DNA of 64,000 bases. Origin: Thioalkalivibrio sp. AKL19 (lineage in GTDB: Bacteria > Pseudomonadota > Gammaproteobacteria > Ectothiorhodospirales > Ectothiorhodospiraceae). The stretch's first letter is position 1. Each line of letters starts with the position of its first letter. Both the position numbers and the translations under genes were made by a program. The stretch covers positions 1-64,000 of the forward strand of contig NZ_ATUK01000010.1 of NCBI RefSeq assembly GCF_000420165.1, given 5' to 3'. The notes under the pieces were generated by a model that saw only the letters and a program-made list of their open reading frames with translations, was not told where the DNA came from and made no database searches. Of the stretch, positions 11,184 through 22,586 are shown in pieces.

Positions 11184-11789
11184 ATGCGGAAAGGCGGCCC
11201 TTCCAGTGTGTCACGCCCCCTCCTCGCCTGGCTGGCCGGAGGGCTTTTCATTCCGTTCGTCACGGCCACCCTGGCGCATGCAGCCCCCTCAGGCGCCCCG
11301 CAGTCGGCACCAGCCGGTGAACCCTCGCCGGCCGTTGTCGAGCTCCTGCAGCGGGACCAACCGCCGGAAGGCGTGGTCTTCGAGATCATCGAAAACGACC
11401 GGGCGGCTTTATCCGCCCTCCTTCCGGAGATTCGCGCCAACATCGCCCACTTGCGCGAACACGACCCGTATTTCCCGGTGGCCATCGTCGCCCACGGGGC
11501 GGAACAGTTCACCCTGACGCGCGGCGAGGCCGGGCAGCATCCCGGCCTGCACGCCGAGGTCGAGTCGCTGGTGCGCGACGAAGGGGTCGATGTGTCCGTC
11601 TGCGGCACCTTTGCGGACTGGCGTAGCATCGAGGCCGACGCCTTTGCCGAATTCGTCGACGTCGCCGACCTCGCCCCGGACCGCCTCGACGACTACCGCG
11701 AACTCGGCTTCGAGATCATCCGCCTGCGCCCCTCCCTGCTCGACGCGCCGGAGGAAGACCCGTGGGAGTTCGACTTCGGCACCCCCTGA
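11184..11789 (+). CDS. Exported DsrE-superfamily protein
   Basis: The protein of about 201 residues begins with a signal peptide (hydrophobic LLAWLAGGLFIPFVTATLA, cleavage near AHA). The mature part reads as a DsrE/YchN-like fold: VFEIIENDRAALSALLPEI, a central PVAIVAHGAEQF strand-turn, and VSVCGTFADW with a single cysteine in the position where DsrE-type proteins carry a reactive one. DsrE relatives handle protein-bound sulfur, but a sulfur role here is an inference; the exported members are poorly characterised. The start at 11184 gives a normal signal peptide; an ATG at 11154 would add ten residues. An inverted-repeat element begins 20 bp after the stop. Confidence 0.6.
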   Translation: MRKGGPSSVSRPLLAWLAGGLFIPFVTATLAHAAPSGAPQSAPAGEPSPAVVELLQRDQPPEGVVFEIIENDRAALSALLPEIRANIAHLREHDPYFPVAIVAHGAEQFTLTRGEAGQHPGLHAEVESLVRDEGVDVSVCGTFADWRSIEADAFAEFVDVADLAPDRLDDYRELGFEIIRLRPSLLDAPEEDPWEFDFGTP

Positions 11790-11808
11790 CCAATCAGCCG
11801 AGAGGCCA

Positions 11809-12150
11809 TTTTCACCACGAAGCACACGCAGGCACGAAGAAAGGCCAGGTCAAGGGCGGTTAACAGGAAGACTGAAAGACACGATGGATTGATCGCCCGG
11901 GACCCGGCCGAAGCCGCCATCCGTCCAACGCGCGGGCAAAGCCACCCTGTGGGAGCGGGCTTGCCCGCGAAGCCCCTGCCCGCGTTGGCTCGAGCACTCA
12001 CCTTCACGCCAGCCACCCCGGCTGGTGCCCGGTATTTCGAGTCCGAATCCATGCCCCTCTCGCTCTTCCCATCTTCCCTTCTTCCTGTAGCGGGCTTTTT
12101 CGCCTTTGACCTGGCCTTTCGTCGTGCCTTCGTGCGCTTCGTGGTGAAAA
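11809..12150. repeat. Long inverted-repeat element (CACCACGAAG family), copy A
   Basis: The left arm begins TTTTCACCACGAAG and the right arm ends CTTCGTGGTGAAAA; the arms remain similar for about 65 bp. The 342-bp unit has a middle segment shared with copy B (13532-13858), including a REP-like GGGAGCGGGCTTGCCCGCGA at about 11950. No protein-coding frame is convincing. It starts 20 bp after the DsrE-like gene and fills the 440-bp gap up to the next gene. Confidence 0.75.
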
Positions 12151-12232
12151 ACGCCCTTGACCCCGGCATGACTAACGCCGCGGGTTACCAGGATGCTGTA
12201 ACGGCGTCGGCCTCCTGTGGCATCCTTTCGGC

Positions 12233-12667
12233 ATGCGATTCCTGATCCGAACCTTCTTCCGCGGCGTGCGCCTGATCCTCACCCCGTTCATGCTGATCGG
12301 GGAACGCGTCTCGCGCCCGCGCGGCATCGAGCGCGACCCGGCCGAACAGGCCCGGGTCGACGAACAAACCCGCGCGCTGGCGCTTTACCACTTCCCCGCC
12401 TGCCCGTTCTGCATCAAGGCCCGGCGCGCGATGCAGCGCCTGTCGCTGGACATCGAACTGCGCAATGCCCAAGCCGCCGGGCCCTGGCGCGAGGAGCTGC
12501 AGAACGATGGCGGGCGCCTGCAGGTGCCCTGCCTGCGCATCGAGGAAGACGACGGATCGGTGCGCTGGCTGTACGAATCCGACGCGATCATCCGCTACCT
12601 GCGCGACCGCTTCGACCCGGAACAGGCCGGGCAGACACCAGCGACCGACGCCCCGCCGCGCTCCTGA
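12233..12667 (+). CDS. Glutaredoxin / glutathione S-transferase N-domain protein
   Basis: The 144-residue protein has an N-terminal hydrophobic/basic segment (about 1-30) and then a thioredoxin-fold domain with the dithiol motif CPFC near residues 58-61 (YHFPACPFCIKARRAM), the cis-proline loop LQVPCL and the ESDAIIRYL helix typical of GST N-terminal domains. There is no C-terminal GST domain. It probably acts as a glutathione-dependent thiol reductase, possibly held at the membrane by its first segment. It is followed by an exported amidohydrolase. Confidence 0.75.
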   Translation: MRFLIRTFFRGVRLILTPFMLIGERVSRPRGIERDPAEQARVDEQTRALALYHFPACPFCIKARRAMQRLSLDIELRNAQAAGPWREELQNDGGRLQVPCLRIEEDDGSVRWLYESDAIIRYLRDRFDPEQAGQTPATDAPPRS

Positions 12668-12695
12668 CGCGGACCGGCTCGTGGAGGGCCCGACC

Positions 12696-13523
12696 ATGCA
12701 GCATCCCGTCCGTCGTTCCCTGCTTGCACTGGTGCTGGCCCTGCCTTTCGCGGCCGCCAGCGCCGAGCCGCGGATCTTCGATGCCCACCTGCACTACCGC
12801 CCGGCCGTTGCCGAGCACTTCGGCATCAGCGACGTGGCCCGCACCCTGGCCTCCAACGAGGTCCGCGGCGCCATCGTCATGTCCCCCGAGGACAATCTCA
12901 TCCGCCGCCTGAAGGCCGGTACCGACACCCGTATCGTCCCGTTCCTGGAGGTCTCGCAGCGTCTGGGCAAGAAGATGGACTGGATGCACGTCGAGGACCT
13001 CGGCGAACGCATCGCCCGCATGCTCGATGACTCCGAAGTGAAATGGCACGGGCTGGGCGAGTTCCACATCCTCGCGGACGACCGCTTCGGGCCCGGCCTT
13101 GAACAGTTGCTGGATCTGGCCGTCGCCCGCGATTTGACCATCATGATCCACGGCGACCCTGCCGTGATCGATCATGCCTACGCCACTCACCCCGAGGTGC
13201 GCATCCTCTGGGCCCACGCCGGCAGCTATGCCTACCCGCCCCTGGTGCAGGATTACCTCGAGCGCCACCCCCGGATGAACATGGACCTGTCCATGCGCAA
13301 CCCGCGCATCAACCCCGAGGGGCAGATCGACGACGACTGGTTCGAGCTGTTCCTGACCCACCCCGACCGCTTCATGATCGGCGTGGACACCTTCACTGCC
13401 ACGCGCTGGGCCCAGTACACCCGCCTGAAGGACGAGACCCGCGCGTGGCTGGCCCAGCTTCCCGAGGACGTCGCGCGCGCCATCGCCTTCGAAAACGGCG
13501 AACGGCTCTTTCCCGCTCAGTAA
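12696..13523 (+). CDS. Exported amidohydrolase-family protein
   Basis: The 275-residue protein has a signal peptide (cleavage near ASAEP) and a TIM-barrel amidohydrolase layout: FDAHLHY right after the first strand (metal-binding HxH), HGD in the middle, WAHAGSY and a final GVDTF with the conserved aspartate. It resembles the amidohydrolase_2 family; substrate unknown. A periplasmic location is unusual for the family but is clear from the signal sequence. The start at 12696 is preferred over the much longer upstream frame because that frame runs back into the glutaredoxin gene. A CACCACGAAG element begins 9 bp after the stop. Confidence 0.7.
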   Translation: MQHPVRRSLLALVLALPFAAASAEPRIFDAHLHYRPAVAEHFGISDVARTLASNEVRGAIVMSPEDNLIRRLKAGTDTRIVPFLEVSQRLGKKMDWMHVEDLGERIARMLDDSEVKWHGLGEFHILADDRFGPGLEQLLDLAVARDLTIMIHGDPAVIDHAYATHPEVRILWAHAGSYAYPPLVQDYLERHPRMNMDLSMRNPRINPEGQIDDDWFELFLTHPDRFMIGVDTFTATRWAQYTRLKDETRAWLAQLPEDVARAIAFENGERLFPAQ

Positions 13524-13531
13524 GGGCCTTA

Positions 13532-13858
13532 TTCACCACGAAGCCCACGAAAGCACACAGAAGGGCCAGGTCAAGGGCGATTCACAGGAAGGCCAGAAGG
13601 TTTGAAGGATGAATCGGCTAAAACCGCCCGGGGCCTGGCCGACGCCGTGATCCGTCCAGCCCGCCGGCCGAGCCCCCTGTGGGAGCGGGCTCGCCCGGGA
13701 AGCCCCCGCCCGCGTCCGCTCGAGCACCAGCACTCCCCGTCAGACCGTGCCCGATCCACTACCCGACCAAGATCCCTCCCAATCTCCCCCTCTTCCTGTA
13801 GACCGGTTTTCGCCCTTGACCCATCCCTTCTTTGTGCTTTCGTGCACTTCGTGGTGAA
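13532..13858. repeat. Long inverted-repeat element (CACCACGAAG family), copy B
   Basis: TTCACCACGAAG (13532-13543) and CTTCGTGGTGAA (13847-13858) bound a 327-bp unit. The middle segment (about 13630-13735) follows copy A closely: CGGGGCCTGGCCGA, ATCCGTCCAGC, a GGGAGCGGGCTCGCCCGGGA REP-like palindrome and CGAGCACCAG. Confidence 0.75.
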
Positions 13859-13883
13859 CCAAGCCTTTCAACCCCACACGCAT

Positions 13884-13922
13884 GAAAAAGCCCGCCACCC
13901 CAAAGAGGGATGGCGGGCTCGG
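13884..13922 (-). terminator. Rho-independent terminator of the chemoreceptor gene
   Basis: AGCCCGCCA and TGGCGGGCT pair around a short loop (about 13889-13920). Read on the minus strand the hairpin is followed by TTTTT. It lies 21 bp after the chemoreceptor stop codon. Confidence 0.8.
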
Positions 13923-13942
13923 CTCCGGGCATCTGATGGTGA

Positions 13943-15853
13943 TCAGACCTTGAACTGACCCACGCGCTGCTGCTGTTCGGAGGCGAGCTTGGACAGCTCC
14001 TCGGACGCGTTGCGGATCTGCTCGGAACCGGACGCGGTCTGGTCCAGCACCTCGGTGATATTGGCCACGTTGCGGTTGATCTCCTCGGCCACGGTGGACT
14101 GCTCTTCCGCGGCGCTGGCGATCTGCGTGTTCATGTCGCTGATGCGGGTCACCGACTGGGTGATCGCGTTCAGCGACTCTCCGGCCAGATTCACCTGCTC
14201 GACACTCTCGTGCGCCTTGGTGCGCCCGTCCTCCATGGCCTGCACCGCCTCGCGCGTGCCGCTTTGAACCCGCTCGATCATCTGCTGGATCTCGTGGGTG
14301 GAGTCCTGGGTACGGCTGGCCAGCGTCCGCACCTCGTCCGCCACGACGGCGAAGCCACGGCCCTGCTCGCCGGCACGGGCGGCCTCGATGGCCGCGTTCA
14401 GCGCCAGCAGGTTGGTCTGATCGGCGATGTCGCCAATCACCTCGAGGACCTTGTTGATCTCCTCGGCATCCTGCGACAGGCGGCTGACCACTTCCGCGGC
14501 GCCGTCGACCTGCGAGGAGAGCCCATTGATCGCGGTGACGGTCTTCTGCACCACCTGCTGGCCGGCATTCGCGTCCTGATCCGTGGTCTGGGCGGCCGCC
14601 GCCGCATCCGCCGCGTTGCGCGCGACTTCCTGGACCGTGGCCGTCATCTCGTTCATCGCGGTGGCCACCTGGTCGGTCTCGGCCTTCTGGCGGCGCACCT
14701 GCTCGTTGGTTTCCTCGCTGGTCGCGGACAACTCGTTGGCCGCCGCCGCCACCTGGTCGGAACCGGCCGCCACCTGCTGGATCAGGACACGGATCTTCTC
14801 GACAAAGCGGTTGAAGGCCAGCGACAGGTCGCCCAGCTCATTCCGGCCGGAAACCTCCAGCTGGCGCGTCAGGTCACCCTCGCCGCTGGCAATGTCATCC
14901 AGGCGGGCCACGGTCTGACGCAGCGGACGCACGATGCTGCGCGTCAGGAACCAGGCCAGCAGTGCGCCCAGGACCACGGCGATCACGCCCACCATCACGA
15001 CCGTACCCGTGGCATTGCGGGTCATGCCGACATAGGCGCTGCGATCGACCATCAGTTCCAGCACGCCCACGGCATCACCGGAGAAATCCCGGACCGGCCG
15101 GGCGATCACCGCCACCGGCGTGCCCTGGTAGGTCACATTGCGAACCAGGTGTTCGCCATCGAGCACCTGGCGCATCTCGGCAGCGCTGAAGGTCGCTTCA
15201 CCCTCGATCGTCCCGCCGAAACGGCTGAACCGACCGTCATCGCGCAGGTACAGCGCGACCGGTGCGCCCAGTTCCTCGGTGAACTGCTCGAAGAAGGGGT
15301 CGCCAAACGACAGGCCGAACTCGACCGAGCCGACATGCTCGCCCTCAAAGGCAATCGGGACCACCCCGCGGATACCGAGCCCCGCCACGCCCTCTTCCAG
15401 GCCCGAGATCGGTGCCTGGTTACTGTTGGTGTCGACGACCGTCTGGCGAAAACCGGACAGGTCGTCATCGAAACGGTCCGGGCGATGTACCCGCAGGAAG
15501 GAGGTCGCCGGCGGCGTATGGAACTGGTACTGGCGCACGCCGTAATCGGTGCTCAGTGACTCGAAACTGGGCACGGTCAGCGCGGAGAGGCGTTCGCGAT
15601 CGCCCGTGGCCAGCGCCTCCTGGACATCGGGAATACGGGCGACGGTCTCGGCCATCGCCGTGGCCCGCGCCGCTTCCTGGTCCAGCCGGTCCAGCAACTG
15701 CCCGGCCAGATCGTTCAGTTCGCGCGCCTCCGCCCGATCCGCCATCGTGCCCAGGGCATTCATCACCACGACCAGGGTCAGCACCACGGCGAGGACCACC
15801 ACGCCGATGATGCCCACCATAAGCCGTACGCCAATCCGGATATTGTCAAACAT
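13943..15853 (-). CDS. Methyl-accepting chemotaxis protein
   Basis: This 636-residue receptor has a membrane helix at about 11-33, a periplasmic sensor of about 240 residues, a second helix near 275-298, a HAMP domain and a cytoplasmic coiled-coil signalling domain with the conserved hairpin tip [20 protein letters not shown]. The sensor segment [20 protein letters not shown] and [13 protein letters not shown] resembles the double-Cache dCache_3 type. The ligand is unknown. There is no C-terminal NWETF-type CheR/CheB docking peptide. It is a single-gene transcript with its own terminator; no other che genes are in the window. Confidence 0.92.
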   Translation of the reverse strand: MFDNIRIGVRLMVGIIGVVVLAVVLTLVVVMNALGTMADRAEARELNDLAGQLLDRLDQEAARATAMAETVARIPDVQEALATGDRERLSALTVPSFESLSTDYGVRQYQFHTPPATSFLRVHRPDRFDDDLSGFRQTVVDTNSNQAPISGLEEGVAGLGIRGVVPIAFEGEHVGSVEFGLSFGDPFFEQFTEELGAPVALYLRDDGRFSRFGGTIEGEATFSAAEMRQVLDGEHLVRNVTYQGTPVAVIARPVRDFSGDAVGVLELMVDRSAYVGMTRNATGTVVMVGVIAVVLGALLAWFLTRSIVRPLRQTVARLDDIASGEGDLTRQLEVSGRNELGDLSLAFNRFVEKIRVLIQQVAAGSDQVAAAANELSATSEETNEQVRRQKAETDQVATAMNEMTATVQEVARNAADAAAAAQTTDQDANAGQQVVQKTVTAINGLSSQVDGAAEVVSRLSQDAEEINKVLEVIGDIADQTNLLALNAAIEAARAGEQGRGFAVVADEVRTLASRTQDSTHEIQQMIERVQSGTREAVQAMEDGRTKAHESVEQVNLAGESLNAITQSVTRISDMNTQIASAAEEQSTVAEEINRNVANITEVLDQTASGSEQIRNASEELSKLASEQQQRVGQFKV

Positions 15854-16028
15854 GTCTGCGTGTCCTTCCCTGCGCCGGTCAGTGCCGGCATCACAATCGA
15901 AAATCAGGCCGTTCGCCTCTCCTAGCGGCGGCGAATCCTAAAACTTGAGCCCCCAGGGATTGCCTTCCCCACAAGATCGCAGGGGACAACACGGCGACGG
16001 GCCATTGGCATCGCGCGCCCGGGTATCC

Positions 16029-17537
16029 CTACAGCAACAAGGCCTCGGCGAAGACGTACACCACGAGGCTGACCAGGACGAGCGCCACCACCGAGAGCAA
16101 CGCCCCGCCCCGCACCATGTCCAGTACCCGGAGGCGGTTGCTCGCGAACACGATCGCATTGGGCGGCGTGGCCACCGGCAGCATGAAGGCCACCGAGGCC
16201 GCGAAGGCCACCGGCAGCGCCAGCATCAGGACCGGTACATCCATGCGCATGGCAAACGCGGTGACCAGCGGCAACAGCGTCGCGGCCGTGGCCGTGTTGC
16301 TGGTCACGTGGCTCAGCGTCATGGTCAATAGCGCCACTCCGGCCATGACCAGGATCAACGGCCAGGCCTGCGCGACCACCAGGGCATCCGCCGCCAGTTC
16401 CGCCAGCCCACTGGATTCGATGGCCGCGCCCAGGCTGAGCCCCCCCCCGACCAGCAGCAACACGCCCCAGGGCAGCTCGCGGGTATTGTCCCAGGCCAGC
16501 AGTCGCCCCTGTTCGGCCGAACCCGACGGGATCAGGAACAAGAGCCCCGCCCCCAGTATCGCGATGCCGGCATCGGTGAGCGTCACCGGCAACCAGTCCT
16601 CCAGCAGCGGCCGGGTCAGCCAGGCCAGCGCCACCAGCAGGAATACCGCGGCCACCCGCTTCTCCGCCCGCGACCAGCGCCCCACGGTCGCGCGCTGCTC
16701 GTCCAGCAGCGCGCGCAGGCCACTCAGTTCCACCCGGTGCACCGGAAATACCCAGCGGGTCAGCAACCACCAGGCGAGGACCAGCAACGTCGCCGCGAGT
16801 GGCAGCCCGAGGGTCATCCACTCCAGAAAGCCGATCTCCATGCCGTGACGATCCCCCAGATAGGCCGCGGTCAGGGCGTTCGGCGGGGACCCGATGATGG
16901 TGGCCATGCCGCCGATGTTCGCCGCAAAGGCAATGCCCAGCAGCAGGGCCAGCGCGGGCCGGCGCGCCTCCGCCGTCATCCCCGGGCCCTGCCCGAACGC
17001 GCCGCGTTCGATCAGGCCCAGCACGGACAGCGCAATGGGCAGCATCAGCGCCGCGGTCGCGGTATTGCTGACCCACATGGACAGTCCGGCCGTGGCCAGC
17101 ATGAAGGCCCCCACCAGGATGTGCAGGCGATTCCCGGCGCGCGCCACGATCGCCAGTGCCATGCGCCGATGCAGGTCCCAGCGCTGCACGGCCAGGGCGA
17201 TGGCAAAGCCGCCCATGAACAGGAAAATGATCGGGTTCGCGTACGGAGCGGTCGCCTCGTCCATCGAGACGATGCCGAGCAGCGGCAGGATGGCAATCGG
17301 CAGCAGCGCCGTCACCGGCAACGGCAAGGCCTCGCTGATCCACCAGGTGGCCATGAACAACGTCAGGCCCAACACGTGCCACGCCGCCGGATCAAACCCG
17401 GCCGGCACCGGAAACAGCAGGAAGAACACAAAGATCGCCGGACCCAGCAACAGACCGATGCGCCCGCGCCAGTTGACCGGACCCGCCTTTGCCGCATCCG
17501 CCTCGCGTTGCCTTTCCGTGTCGTCGGTATCCGCCAT
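16029..17537 (-). CDS. SLC13/DASS-family sodium:anion symporter
   Basis: The 502-residue membrane protein has about twelve hydrophobic segments and two SNT motifs, WVSNTATAALMLPIA near residue 155 and HVTSNTATAATLLPL near 415, the paired helix-breaking signatures of divalent-anion:Na+ symporters. IGSPPNALTAAYL and ATPPNAIVFASN are the matching re-entrant loops. Substrates in the family are dicarboxylates or sulfate; the sequence alone does not choose. It stands alone between a chemoreceptor and sodB, which is divergent. Confidence 0.88.
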   Translation of the reverse strand: MADTDDTERQREADAAKAGPVNWRGRIGLLLGPAIFVFFLLFPVPAGFDPAAWHVLGLTLFMATWWISEALPLPVTALLPIAILPLLGIVSMDEATAPYANPIIFLFMGGFAIALAVQRWDLHRRMALAIVARAGNRLHILVGAFMLATAGLSMWVSNTATAALMLPIALSVLGLIERGAFGQGPGMTAEARRPALALLLGIAFAANIGGMATIIGSPPNALTAAYLGDRHGMEIGFLEWMTLGLPLAATLLVLAWWLLTRWVFPVHRVELSGLRALLDEQRATVGRWSRAEKRVAAVFLLVALAWLTRPLLEDWLPVTLTDAGIAILGAGLLFLIPSGSAEQGRLLAWDNTRELPWGVLLLVGGGLSLGAAIESSGLAELAADALVVAQAWPLILVMAGVALLTMTLSHVTSNTATAATLLPLVTAFAMRMDVPVLMLALPVAFAASVAFMLPVATPPNAIVFASNRLRVLDMVRGGALLSVVALVLVSLVVYVFAEALLL

Positions 17538-17699
17538 GGGCCTCTTTACTCAGCTCGACACAGCCCGGTCAAGACCAACCCGCATCATCGGGAATTGCAT
17601 CACCCGGGCAACGTGACTATCGTTGACGCGTTATGCGGCGAACCCGCCCCGGGCGCGCCGCCGCTGCAGTTTCTCACGACACTGTCCAAGGAGTCTTTC

Positions 17700-18281
17700 A
17701 TGGCCTACGAACTGCCCGATCTGCCCTATGCCAAGAACGCACTGGAGCCGCACATCTCCGCCGAGACGCTGGAATACCATCACGACAAGCACCACGCGAC
17801 CTACGTGACCAAGCTGAACGGCCTGCTGCCGGGTTCCGAGTTCGAAAACGCCTCGCTGGAAGACATCATCCGGAAGGCCCCGGCCGGCGGCATCTTCAAC
17901 AACGGCGCCCAGGTCTGGAACCACACCTTCTACTTCAACTGCATGGCCCCGAACGCCGGCGGCGAGCCCTCCGGCAAGCTGGCCGATGCCATCAACAGCG
18001 CCTTCGGTTCGTTCGACGCCTTCAAGGAGAAGTTCAACGAATCCGCGGTCGGCAACTTCGGCTCCGGGTGGACCTGGCTGGTGCAGAACGATGACGGCTC
18101 GGTGGAGATCGTGAACACCTCCAACGCCGCCAATCCGCTGCGCGACGGCAAGACCCCGCTGCTGACCTGCGATGTCTGGGAACACGCCTACTACATCGAC
18201 TACCGCAACGCGCGGCCGAAGTACCTCGAGAACTTCTGGGCCGTGGTCAACTGGGACTTTGTGGCCCAGCAGATGAAGTAA
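17700..18281 (+). CDS. sodB: Superoxide dismutase [Fe]
   Basis: The 193-residue enzyme converts superoxide to hydrogen peroxide and oxygen. Metal ligands are visible at H27 (YHHDKHH), H75 (WNHTFY), and the aspartate and histidine of DVWEH. The glutamine in GAQVWNH is the active-site glutamine of iron enzymes. There is no signal peptide, so it acts in the cytoplasm. The ATG at 17700 has an AGGAG site and matches the family N-terminus (MAYELPDLPYA); the long frame upstream is antisense to the symporter gene and not coding. Confidence 0.96.
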   Translation: MAYELPDLPYAKNALEPHISAETLEYHHDKHHATYVTKLNGLLPGSEFENASLEDIIRKAPAGGIFNNGAQVWNHTFYFNCMAPNAGGEPSGKLADAINSAFGSFDAFKEKFNESAVGNFGSGWTWLVQNDDGSVEIVNTSNAANPLRDGKTPLLTCDVWEHAYYIDYRNARPKYLENFWAVVNWDFVAQQMK

Positions 18282-18340
18282 AGTCCCAGGCGGACTAGAC
18301 TAGGCGCCTTTGGCCGCATGACGCGGCCGCGCCTTTCATC

Positions 18341-18370
18341 GAGCCGGCGGTCCTCCGCCGGCTCTTTGGT
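18341..18370 (+). terminator. Terminator after sodB
   Basis: GAGCCGGCGG and CCGCCGGCTC form a perfect ten-pair hairpin with a TCCT loop (18341-18364), followed by TTTGGTTT. It sits directly ahead of the argD ribosome site. Confidence 0.75.
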
Positions 18371-18383
18371 TTCGGAGAACCCC

Positions 18384-19576
<1,193 letters not shown>

Positions 19577-19580
<4 letters not shown>

Positions 19581-20506
19581 CTCCACGCCACTACCTCTCG
19601 TTCCTGGATCTCTCCGGCGACGAAACCCGGGCCCTGCTGCAGCGCGCCATCGAGCTCAAGCAGCAGCTGAAGGCGGGCGAGCACCACGACGACCTGCTGC
19701 GCGGCAAGACGCTGGGCATGATCTTCGAGAAGTCCTCCACCCGCACCCGCGTGTCGTTCGAGGTGGGCATGCAGCAGTTGGGCGGCAACGCACTGTTCCT
19801 GTCCCCGCGCGACACCCAGCTCGGTCGGGGCGAGCCGATCGAGGATACCGCCCGCGTGCTCTCGCGCATGGTCGACTGCGTGATGATCCGCACCTACGAG
19901 CACGAGAAGATCGAGCTGTTCGCCAAGCACGCCTCGGTTCCGGTGATCAACGGCCTGACGGATCTGGAACACCCGGCCCAGCTGCTCGCCGACCTGCAGA
20001 CCTACTTCGAACACCGCGGTGACATCCGCGGCAAGCGCGTAGCCTGGATCGGCGACGGCAACAACATGTGCCACAGCTACATGTACGCCGCCCGCCTGCT
20101 GGACTTCCAGCTGGTCGCCGCCTGCCCCGAAGGCTACGACCCGGAACCCAGCGTGGTCGAGACCACGCGCGAGCACTTCGAGCTGACCCGCGATGCCCGT
20201 GCCGCCGCCGAAGGCGCGGATCTGGTCGTCACCGACGTCTGGGCCAGCATGGGCCAGGAACAGGAAAAGAGCGCCCGGCGCCAGGCCTTCTCCGGCTTTT
20301 TCGTCGATGCCGGCCTGATGCGGCTTGCCAACGACGACGCCCTGTTCATGCACTGCCTGCCGGCGCACCGCGAGGAAGAGGTCTCCACCGACGTCCTGGA
20401 AGGCCCGCAAAGCGTCGTCTGGGACGAGGCCGAGAACCGCCTGCACGCCCAGAAGGCCCTGCTGGAATTCCTCATCACGCTCAACGCCGGCCAGCGCACG
20501 TCGTAA
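19577..20506 (+). CDS. argF: Ornithine carbamoyltransferase ArgF
   Basis: The 309-residue enzyme joins ornithine and carbamoyl phosphate to give citrulline. The carbamoyl-phosphate loop SSTRTR lies at residues 53-58, HPAQLLAD and the ornithine motif MHCLPAHRE (from residue 258) are intact. It overlaps argD by 4 bp. A CACCACGAAG element starts 10 bp after the stop and may act as a transcript end. Confidence 0.95.
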
Positions 20507-20515
20507 GGGCGGTTA

Positions 20516-20726
20516 TTCACCACGAAGACACGAAGAAGGACCAGATCAATAGCGGTTAACAGGAAGCCGCGAAGTCAGGAAGATTTATTGATTGGAGTCG
20601 GGAAATACTCCAGGACATCGGGGCGGCCGCCATCGTCCACCCTATGCCCGGCGCCCCACTGCAAAAGCCTTCGCGTCTTCCAACCTTCCTGTTACTGCTT
20701 TTCGCCCTTGAATCGCTTCGTGGTTG
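20516..20726. repeat. Long inverted-repeat element (CACCACGAAG family), copy C
   Basis: TTCACCACGAAG (20516-20527) and an imperfect CTTCGTGGTTGG (from 20716) bound a shorter unit of about 211 bp. The inner GCCGCCATCGTCCA piece matches copies A and B in the same orientation, though the REP-like part is missing. Confidence 0.65.
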
Positions 20727-20744
20727 GCTTTACAGCGTTCGGAC

Positions 20745-21389
20745 TCAGGCAGTGGCGCGGCGGGCGTGGAAGCGGCGGCGGGTTCGCCAGCGGTAGACGA
20801 TGCGCCAGCCGAGCAGGAAGGCGAGGATGGCCGCGTACAGGGCGACCTCGGCGTAGTCGGCCCGGGCCAGCCACAGGAAGTGCAGTACTGCCAGCATGCC
20901 GGCCAGATACACGCCGCGGTGCAGCCAGACCCACTTCTTCCTCAGCCAGCGCTGGGCGCCGTCGGTGGAGGTGACCGCCAGCGCCAGCAGGATCAGCCAG
21001 GCGGCAAAGCCCACCATCACGAACGGGCGTTCGGTCAGGTCGTAGAGGACCAGCTCCCAGTCGAAGAACAGGTCCACCCCCAGCCAGATCAGGGCGTGTG
21101 CGGTGACGTAGCCAAACGCGACCAGCCCCAGCATCCGGCGCAGCCGCACGATCCACGCAAGCCCCTTCATCTGCCGCAACGGCGTCACCGAAAGTGCCAC
21201 CAGTAACGCGATCATCGCGTGCGTGCCGGAGAGCTCCAGCAGCTTCTCGATCGGATTCACGCCCAGCCCGCCGAATCCGCCCAGCGTGCGCAGGCCGATC
21301 CAGAGGGCCGGGAGCAACGAAACCAGCAGCACCGCCCACCAGATACCGCGCGGCGGCCGGGCCCGTGCCCGACGGGTTGAGGCGGTCAT
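20745..21389 (-). CDS. msrQ: Heme-binding membrane subunit MsrQ of the MsrPQ methionine sulfoxide reductase
   Basis: The 214-residue protein has about six membrane helices of the ferric-reductase-like domain, with heme-ligand histidines in SGTHAMIAL, TAHALIWLG and WLHRGVYLAG. MsrQ passes electrons from the quinone pool or flavin to MsrP, which repairs oxidised methionines in periplasmic proteins. It lies 12 bp after msrP in the same operon. Confidence 0.92.
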   Translation of the reverse strand: MTASTRRARARPPRGIWWAVLLVSLLPALWIGLRTLGGFGGLGVNPIEKLLELSGTHAMIALLVALSVTPLRQMKGLAWIVRLRRMLGLVAFGYVTAHALIWLGVDLFFDWELVLYDLTERPFVMVGFAAWLILLALAVTSTDGAQRWLRKKWVWLHRGVYLAGMLAVLHFLWLARADYAEVALYAAILAFLLGWRIVYRWRTRRRFHARRATA

Positions 21390-21401
21390 GCCATCACCCC
21401 G

Positions 21402-22370
21402 TCAGAAGTGCTCGCGCAGGTCCATGCCCTCGTACAGCGACGCCACCTCGTCGCCATAGCCGTTGAACATCTCCGTGCGCCGGCGGCGGAATTCCCCGAT
21501 CCGGCGCTCGGTGCGCTGCGACCAGCGCGGGTGGTCCACGTCCGGGTTCACATTGCTGTAGAACCCGTACTCGTCGGGCTGCGCCTGGTTCCACAGCGTC
21601 GGCGGCTGCTCCTCGACGAACCGGATGTGCTGGATCGACTTGATGCTCTTGAAGCCGTACTTCCACGGCACCACCAGCCGAATCGGCGCGCCGTTCTGGT
21701 TCGGCAGCACCTCGTCGTACAGCCCCACGGCCAGGATCGTCAGCGGATGCATCGCCTCATCCAGGCGCAGGCCTTCGGTATAGGGCCACTCCAGCCCGCC
21801 GCTGCCCCGCCGGCGTTGTCCGCGCAGGTTGTCGGGATCGTAGATACTTTCGAAGGCGACATAGCGGGCACCCCCGCGCGGCTCGGCCTTGTCGAGGATG
21901 CGATTCAGCTCGAAGCCGATCCACGGGATCACCATGGACCAACCCTCGACACAGCGCATGCGGTAGATCCGTTCCTCCAGCGACCACGGGCGGATGAAGT
22001 CCTCCACCGCGTACTCACCCGGGTTGTCGCACAGCCCGTCCACCGTGATCGTCCACGGATCGGTCTTGAGCTGATCGGCGTAGGTCTTGGGGTCGCCCTT
22101 GCCCGGGCCCATCTCGAAGAAGTTGTTATAGCTGGTGATCTCGTCATACGAGGTCTTCGACTCGTCGGTCGAAAAATCGCTGGACTCGAACTCCAGGGGG
22201 TATCCACGCAGCGCGGCGGATGCCGGCAGCGCCGCGCCCAGCCCTCCGAGCGCCAGGCCGGCGCCCAGCCCGACCCCAGCCCGCAGGAATTCGCGCCGTC
22301 GCGCATAGATCTCCGGCGGGGTGATCTCGCCGCGGGAACAATCGAAACGACGTCGGGTGCGGATCAGCAT
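21402..22370 (-). CDS. msrP: Periplasmic molybdopterin-dependent methionine sulfoxide reductase MsrP
   Basis: The 322-residue protein carries a Tat-type signal ([22 protein letters not shown]). The molybdenum-ligating cysteine is C140 in [13 protein letters not shown], and the oxidoreductase_molyb domain continues to the C-terminus ([12 protein letters not shown]). It reduces methionine sulfoxide in envelope proteins with electrons from MsrQ. The ATG at 22370 matches the family N-terminus MLIRTRRR; the frame upstream extends about 33 codons without homology-like content. Confidence 0.93.
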   Translation of the reverse strand: MLIRTRRRFDCSRGEITPPEIYARRREFLRAGVGLGAGLALGGLGAALPASAALRGYPLEFESSDFSTDESKTSYDEITSYNNFFEMGPGKGDPKTYADQLKTDPWTITVDGLCDNPGEYAVEDFIRPWSLEERIYRMRCVEGWSMVIPWIGFELNRILDKAEPRGGARYVAFESIYDPDNLRGQRRRGSGGLEWPYTEGLRLDEAMHPLTILAVGLYDEVLPNQNGAPIRLVVPWKYGFKSIKSIQHIRFVEEQPPTLWNQAQPDEYGFYSNVNPDVDHPRWSQRTERRIGEFRRRRTEMFNGYGDEVASLYEGMDLREHF

Positions 22371-22586
22371 GGCCTGCCCTCGCAACTGATTTCGGCGGCA
22401 GCGGGAAACGCTGCCACTCGTGCACCATGGACCAGCAACGATCGCCCGAGTTCGCCCCGCGATGTCCATAAGGCGAACCGGCGAACGATAAGAATTTTCT
22501 GCTTGCGGGCCGGCCGGAACGATATATAAGGCTTTTCTGATACCGCAGTCCGGGGTGGCCCGGCCGGCTTGTCAGGAGACCCGACA

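Noticed and set aside
16737-17699. Long open frame upstream of and in frame with sodB
   Set aside because: It is antisense to the symporter gene; its composition is that of a GC-rich shadow, and SodB begins cleanly at 17700 with an AGGAG site.
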